Assembly: GCA_950295325.1 (NCBI GenBank)
Contig: OX485804.1
Span: forward strand, 39,234,429-39,298,428
DNA from: Polytrichum commune
Lineage: Eukaryota; Streptophyta; Polytrichopsida; Polytrichales; Polytrichaceae
Direction of reading: 5' to 3'
Length of the DNA: 64,000 nt
Position 1 is the stretch's first letter. Each line of letters begins with the position of its first letter. Positions 57,784 to 64,000 of the stretch are shown in pieces. A program made the position numbers and the translations under genes. The notes under the pieces are model-generated. The model searched no databases. It was not told the DNA's origin and worked only from the letters and a program-made list of their open reading frames with translations.

Positions 57784-59627
57784 TGTAGACTCCACTCTAA
57801 GCTACATCCAGGAACAAAAAAAGGAAGAAAACACAAAGCCAGAGCAACTGAGGACAAGAGAAGAGAACCAGTGGCCAACAGCCGGAGAAGATGGACGAGT
57901 AACCGAGGAGGAGAGGACGGCGAGCGGCCGAGGAGACGACGGGCTGGAGCGAGGCCAGGTGGAGACTTGGGATCAAAGCCAGATTATTGAGGCCCGGACC
58001 GGCGGGTAAGGGACTCCGGTTGAAGACCCCACGGTGCCGAATATTTGAAAGACGGGGAAGCCGACTGGAAAAGACCAGGAGGCGGCTTGAAGTGACAACA
58101 CCGTTCAAGTAGGGTTTCACACCATGAGAACGAGTTTAAGCCATCGGGTACGCACATGGACACATTAGTATAATAGGACAGTAGGAACTAGTATACACAT
58201 AGTGACTTTTGGAGGTGTATATGAAAGGACATGCCCAAGGGATGGCCATTCCCTTGGATGAACACAAACTACTTCAACCACCGTAAATGAATGTATGCAT
58301 TTTGGATGAACAGAGTACACGGGATGTAACCGAATTCCCCCTAGCATATCTAGGAAAGCAAAGAATTACACCAAATGCACTCCACAAGTACATCCAATTA
58401 TAACATGTGATCATGATTGTAAATAGATCCGCTTGGACTAAAAATAGACTACATCTACATCCAGGCTTAAAATAGCCGATTCATACATATGGCATTAGGG
58501 GAATGAGACCTAACCACCATATCAATTAATTGGTAGATATTACAACCTATTTAAGGAGGCACAAATGAGACCTATAGGAGCTCATTTTCATCGATCAAAT
58601 CGACGTGAGCGCCGCGAAGCATTTCGGGAGCGCACGATCCCCGCAAGACTCTTCAAGAGAACGAAGCTTGGACTTCAAGAAGATAAAGATTTTCGCTGAA
58701 ATCCGAGAAGACTCGAAATTGAAGAAAATACTTCAAGGGAATTCCGAAGGCTAAACGAGTTGCAGACAAGAAGACTTAGGATTCTCACGAACCTTAGAAG
58801 ATTCAAGGTTGTCATAAAACTTTTGAAAATGAAGGATTGAAGAACATTGGAAGACTAAGGGTTTTCACAAACCTTAGAAGATTTAAGTTCTCACATAACC
58901 TTTTGAAGACCCGGATACTTTAGGAAGGGGAGATTTGAGATCTCTAACACTTTAATTCCTCAAGAGAAACGAGTGAATCAAAGTGACAAGAAAAGTTGGA
59001 ATCGGCAATACGAATTCATCAAGTATCATCCAACTAAGTTAAAACTAAAAACTCAACATTCTCTCCATTATCTAGACGGAATCTTTAGATAAATATGCAA
59101 GAGATATAGAATGTACATGAAGATTAGAATATACCCCGAATATTGTTCAAATACTTTGATACAAAGAGATTGATATTACATTGAGAAATTAATGCATGAA
59201 TGAAAACTTTTGTACTTGAATATTCTCTAAGTGAATAAACTTACATTAGTGAAGGAGTATGCTTAAAATCTATAACTTTCTTAGTGAAACATTCTTGGAA
59301 TATTGAATGGAATAAGAAATAGTTATAAGTTATTCAAACCATAAAAGAGTTTGAAAAAACTCTCCAAGATAGTAGACATAATAATGGTTTTCCTCTAAGA
59401 ACACTTAACCTTGACATTAGGATTTAGGGGAACATCAACTTGAAAACCTAGGGCACCTACTCCTTGGAGATTCACTCGACGAGAATACCATATTGAATAA
59501 GTATGCATCAGTCCACCTTCATAATGGAAACATAAAGAGTGCTAATTTGGATAGGAGTAATGTCTGTGTGAATCAGTCTACAACAGATTACACCGTCTAA
59601 GGCTGAGGGTTGAAGGTGACCTCGATA
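57784..59627 (+). mobile_element. solo LTR, family L1, plus orientation, 1,844 bp
   Basis: Starts TGTAGACTCC and ends CCTCGATA (one change from CGACA). Flanks GATGA and GATGC match at 4 of 5 bases. A weak TATA (TATTTAAG, about 58548) sits where the better-preserved copy has TATATAAA. It is shorter than the 2.25-kb form through internal deletions. Confidence 0.75.
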
Positions 59628-59762
59628 GATGCGACTGGCGTTCTTTTGGATGTCATGAATGACGTCAATATGTAAGGCCTGAAGCCCATTGATTTTAATT
59701 TTTTTTGTCAAATGCATTAAATTTTATATTTACAAATTTATTTTGTTGAATGACTAATCCAC

Positions 59763-60371
59763 GGAGAATGATCAAGTGAAGACCAATTTGGTTCATAAAA
59801 TCCGTCGCATTCAGAATTTTGAGACTTTGAAGCTACCAAAATTTAAAAATCTTTTGTCCCCTGATGATTATGCTAAGTGCGAGAATAAACGCTCATTAAC
59901 TATATGGAATCCTCTTACCACAGACATTTTTACAACTTTTATCTACAAGGTGAGTCTTTAACATCTCAATGTTTACATCAATTTCATGTTCTTATATTAA
60001 ATTATTTTATTATTTGAAACTAAAAAATTTAATGTTGTTTTCAACGTAATGTTGTGACAACATCAAAAGAGGTCTGTCGTAAGTACAGGGACAATACTCC
60101 ATTGGCCCAAAGATCTCTTAGGCTTGAATTGGAGGCTATAACAAATGTGGTGAGGAAAACAATGAGGGCATAGGTCAAAGGAGTTTGATCAATTCATTGT
60201 AGTTGTGGCTCCCGCAAATGGCGTTGATTTTGTGAAAAATATAAATCTTTACATTATTCGTTTGATTTTTATAATGTATTTTGTTACATTATGTATTTTT
60301 TATTCAACATTGTTTTCAGGTAAATGGGCATTGGAGTTCTAATCCTAAGCCAGAAAAATGACCTAGGAGAA
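59763..60371 (+). pseudogene. exon-like blocks 2-4 of the unrecognised decayed gene
   Basis: Block 2 (to 59949) reads ENDQVKTNLVHKIRRIQNFE, then LSPDDYAKCENKRSLTIWNP and ends TFIYK at a GTGAGT donor. Block 3 (about 60064-60235) reads TSKEVCRKYRDNTPLAQRSL, then LELEAITNVVRKTMRA and, after a one-base shift, FDQFIVVVAPANGVDFVKN. Block 4 follows TTTTCAG at 60321: VNGHWSSNPKPEK, then TGA and PRR, interrupted by the LTR at 60372. Splice sites are good, but stops and shifts show decay. Confidence 0.45.
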
Positions 60372-62627
60372 TGTAGATCCCACAACACTTAGGCGAGCAG
60401 CGAAGAAGACAGAGGAAGGCCTCCAAAGACAGAGGGCGAGAGCGACGGCCGAGGAAGGAGAGCGAGCGGCCATGTGGCGGCTTGCGAGGGACCGAGAAGG
60501 GAGAAGCCCGGACTGGAGAGAACGCCGGGTTGATGCCTAGGACGGCATGGTACTTAAAGGCTCAAGGGAGCTGGAGCGAGAAGACCGGGAGGCGGCGAAA
60601 TGATTTGACGGGGTGAGAGAACACCGGTTATTTTAGGGTTAAGCAGATGGAAACGAGCCGAGACTATCGGGAACGTACCAATACCGATGAGAACGGGTGT
60701 TAAGAGGACGGGAACAAGCCGAGACCATCGGGAACGTGCCGAGACCAGTGAGAACGGGTGTGAGCCATCGGGAACGAGACTAGGCCGGCGAGAACGGATA
60801 TGGACATGAGTAGATTAGGTTTAGGAAATAGTAAATACTTAGTCCTCTCTTAGTAAACACCTAGTTACTTTAGTAAACACTTAGTGGACACGTACTTACT
60901 CATTTAAGGGATGTAGATGAAAGACAATGCCAAGGGATGAGAATCCCTTGGCTGGACATAACTACCTCGACCATTCGGGACTGAAAATTGGGATTTTGAT
61001 TGAATGAATCATATGGATGGTAACCGAATACCTTAGGCACATCTAGGAAAAAGGAGGATTACATCATATGCATACCACATGAACATTTAATTTAAGCATG
61101 TGCTCATTACTAAATTAGATGCATATGTACTAAAATTAGACTACATGTATATACATGGCTAAAAATATCTGATCCCTACATATGGTATTAGGGGACTAAG
61201 GCTTAACCGCCCAATTAGAAAACGCATAGATTTCATACCCTATATAAAGAGGGCACTTAGGGGCCCTAAAGCACCTCATTCTCAAATACGACTATTCAAC
61301 GTGAGCGTCATTGGAGTTTATCGGGAGCGAAATCAAAGACTCGAAGAATTGAAGAACCTTTTTGAAGAACTTGAAGATTGGAAGGCCTCGAGCTTCGAGA
61401 CTGAAGGCCCGCGGGACTGAATGACCGCAAGACCAAAGGCGGGAAGACTCAAAGACCTTTTGAAGAAATCGAAGACCCGAAGGCTTCAACCGCAAGGCGA
61501 GAAAACTTGAAGACTTTTTGAAGGACTGAGACTGAAGGCCCGCGAGACCAAATCTGGAGGCCCGTGTATCCAAGACCGGAGGTCGCAAGAATGAAGACAC
61601 TTTGAAGACCGAAGACTAAGAAGATTTTGTAGGCCGAAGACTAAGAAGATTTTATAGGCCGAAGGCTAAGGAGATTTTCAAGACCGAAATCTAAGAAGGG
61701 ATTTCTTTTCAAGACTAAAGGGCGTTTTTGAAGACTAAGGGATTTCTTTTCAAGACTAAGGAGTTTTCTTTCTCGACGAAGGTCTTTCAAGGAGATTGAA
61801 GATTCCTTCAAGATTAAGGGCAAAAAGGGACTTGAAGAAGAATCGCTTGAAGAATGAAGACCGGAGGAACCCTTCAAGATCGGAGGATTGAAACTCACAA
61901 TTAGAGAAGTCAAAGGGAAACCAAACAAAAGGAGCTCTAGTAATTGAAGACATTAAGAAGGCTTTAGGCCATCATTCGAGAATAAGAGAATTCGAAGACC
62001 ATCAAGTAGTCAAATCTTACATTGAAGTTATTACATCATACCAATCTAGATGGATTGTTAAATATGATTAATAAACACTCGAAAGTAAAAGATTGTGAAC
62101 TTGATTGAGGATATTGGAATTCTAAATGAGGGCAAAAGGATTTAGAGGAATGAGAATTTGAATAAGAACGGGAACAAACTCTTTGATGAATGAATAAGGA
62201 AATTCTTATACTTGAATACTATCTAAGTGAATGAACTTGCATTAGTGAGGAAGTATGCTTGAGACCTATCAAAGATACATTATCTCTTAATATAACATTC
62301 TTGGAATATTTGGAAGAATAGAAATGATCTTAAGCATTCAAACCATGAAAGATATTGTATACAAGAATGAAGTTCCTTTAAATACACTTAACCTTGACAT
62401 TAGGATTTAGGGGAACATAAACTTGCAAACCTAGGTCATCTGCTCCTTGAAAGTTCAAAAGAGCACGGAAGCAAAATGTCACGAATCTAAATAATAGTAT
62501 ACAAGCAACCACCTTCATAGAAAAGGAAACCTAGAAAGGTCTAATTTCGGTGGGAGTGACTTCCATGTAAACCGGTTCAGCAGCGGATTACACCATCTAA
62601 GGTTGAAGGTTGAAGGTGGCCTCGACA
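60372..62627 (+). mobile_element. solo LTR, family L1, plus orientation, TSD GAGAA
   Basis: 2,256 bp, from TGTAGATCCC to CCTCGACA, flanked by GAGAA at 60367-60371 and 62628-62632. A TATA box (CTATATAAAGAGG) is at about 61240. Upstream lies a palindrome (CCAAGGGATGAGAATCCCTTGG, near 60931) seen in all L1 copies. Downstream of the TATA box the sequence is a purine-rich run of GAAGAC/GACTAAG repeats (61320-61900). It interrupts the decayed gene and has no internal region. Confidence 0.9.
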
Positions 62628-63850
62628 GAGAAATTACATAAAATTACAACAACTCCGGTAGATGGCAAGTATAAAGTGAAATGGTAGAAGTAGTGGAATT
62701 CATCTTCGATAACACGCGAGGCTTTGCGTTTTTTGCATCAAATTTTATAGACAATGATCTTGATTTGTGGTTGGTGAAAGCATCATTTTGGGCTTAGATT
62801 ATATTATGAATTATCATTGTAAGTGTATTTATGCTTATGAAAATATCATAATTATTATATGGCGTTTGTATTTGTTAAGATAGTTATTTGATATAACGCT
62901 TTATATATGAATTCTAATTTTTAGTTGAAAGAGGGTGTCATCAATGAATTTCATACCATTCTACCACAATTGGATGATATGGTTTGGGATAACGTCCTCC
63001 AAATTGAAGATTACATAGAAAAATGACGTTGTCTTCTCTGGAACAAATCGTACTCCAATGTTACGCAGTTCAGCACCATTTGCAAAATTCACAATATTGA
63101 TGAAGAATCATGAAGGCAAATTGACAGTCAAATGTGTGATATATATTTATTTTTCTACTCTTGACTATTTCGAAGTAATAAAATTTAGCTCCATTAGTGA
63201 TATCGAACTAAATTTGTTTATTGCATTTATATAGGTATCTAACAAGGTAACTTGAATGCCGGAAAATAATTTTATTGCAAGCATTGTCTTCATTCTTCAA
63301 CTCATGGGTTGATAGGTCAAGTGACCAATGTATTTTTCTAGCGTTCTAGTTGATATTGTGGACTCATAATTTATTGGTTTATTGTCTATGATTTATTGAA
63401 TGTCCAACAAATTTCCATCCCGCTAAAAAAAACTTTGAGGCTGTCAATGGAGCCATCATAACCAATGGAAAAAAATCCTCATGAGGAGAAACAACATGTT
63501 GGTAGATGAGGTAAACGTAAACGGAAAGCGCATGCTACCCCAACACCTTCTGTACCAACGAAAATGGTTGTATTATCTCCGTTGTCGCCACCATCTGCAT
63601 CAATGTCGTAAAATAATTAAAGCAATGTTGATTTGCACCTTCATGATATTATAGTAAGTTTTAGCCCACCCCAAGTTGTTATTGCTTCGACACCTTTAAA
63701 TTTAGTTTTTCAATCTCAACGTGTGGTTGTTGAAGCTTCTGATGGATCCAATATATACAAGGTTTTTACGTTTGTAAAGAACAAATCCATCTCCAATATG
63801 TTGGAGAATGGTGCAATTGACAACCCAATGTTGATGTTTGCGTTTGAATT
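62628..63850 (+). pseudogene. exon-like blocks 5-8 of the unrecognised decayed gene
   Basis: Directly after the LTR the frame resumes: EKLHKITTTPVDGKYKVKW. Then VVEFIFDNTRGFAFFASNF and DLDLWLVKASFWA, and after a TTTTTAG acceptor LKEGVINEFHTILPQLDDMV, DNVLQIEDYIEK, a TGA where Trp fits, then FSTICKIHNIDEES and another TGA. A later block (about 63640-63850) reads QRVVVEASDGSNIYKVFTFV and SNMLENGAIDNPMLMF. A basic GKRKRKAHATPTPSVP stretch lies near 63510. I do not recognise the family; it may be a host gene or an unclassified transposon protein. Confidence 0.4.
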
Positions 63851-64000
63851 TTTTTTTAAATTAGTAATTAAAAAAACAATGTTTTTACAATTTTTTTGCT
63901 TTAAAACAATTTTTTTTGTTTATGGAATTCTAATGTATTTCATTTTTATTTATAGGTTGGCCATGCTCGTAATTCTCGTGTTTCATCCGAAATTTATAAA

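Noticed and set aside
1-64000. tRNA, rRNA or snRNA genes
   Set aside because: I scanned for A/B-box-like pairs and conserved rRNA text by eye and saw nothing convincing. A tRNAscan or Rfam run would settle it.

Overview
This window is nuclear DNA of a land plant. The one clear host gene is a mitochondrial-carrier gene cut into nine small exons with GT-AG introns. The rest is a dense, nested layer of plant-type mobile DNA: a CACTA/EnSpm element, a SWIM-finger MULE-like relic, solo LTRs and several MITE families. The lineage cannot be fixed from the sequence alone. Nothing bacterial or organellar was seen.

Layout. At 1-3238 (minus strand) lies a nearly complete NAD+/folate-type mitochondrial carrier gene whose 3' end runs off the window. 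From 3.2 to 31.8 kb the DNA is AT-rich and gene-poor. It holds CACTA-ended MITEs, a TA-flanked mariner-like MITE with a matching empty site nearby, a roughly 400-480 bp tandem repeat at 12.8-14.7 kb, two copies of a terminal-inverted-repeat (TIR) element, a foldback element and a three-level nest (TIR element inside a solo LTR inside a MITE, 24.7-28.5 kb). From 31.85 to 50.97 kb there is a decayed minus-strand MULE-like transposase relic. It is split near its SWIM zinc finger by a 15,553-bp CACTA element (32407-47959) with perfect 29-bp TIRs and a TCA target duplication.

The CACTA element is the centre of interest. It has a multi-exon TNPA/PTTA-like gene on the minus strand (33.2-38.7 kb), a GA-rich minisatellite and nested older repeats in the middle, and a TNP2 transposase gene on the plus strand (43.4-47.3 kb). 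Just upstream of TNP2 is a two-exon reading frame with a CPC-type transposase-associated-like N-terminus and a SET domain, the fold of lysine methyltransferases. A short partly palindromic motif, TATGACT-spacer-AGTCATA, is scattered through the element's ends, introns and spacers, and I saw none in its main coding exons. A transposon that carries its own SET-domain protein and an element-wide motif suggests chromatin control by the element; that functional reading is inference.

From 52.6 to 64 kb fragments of an unrecognised, decaying plus-strand gene are interleaved with a tandem array of about ten ~135-bp units, each containing a ~50-bp palindrome. Three solo LTRs (53048-55158, 57784-59627, 60372-62627) and one truncated LTR fragment also lie here. 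Two of the solo LTRs have exact 5-bp target duplications, and a third, 57784-59627, has one matching at 4 of 5 bases.
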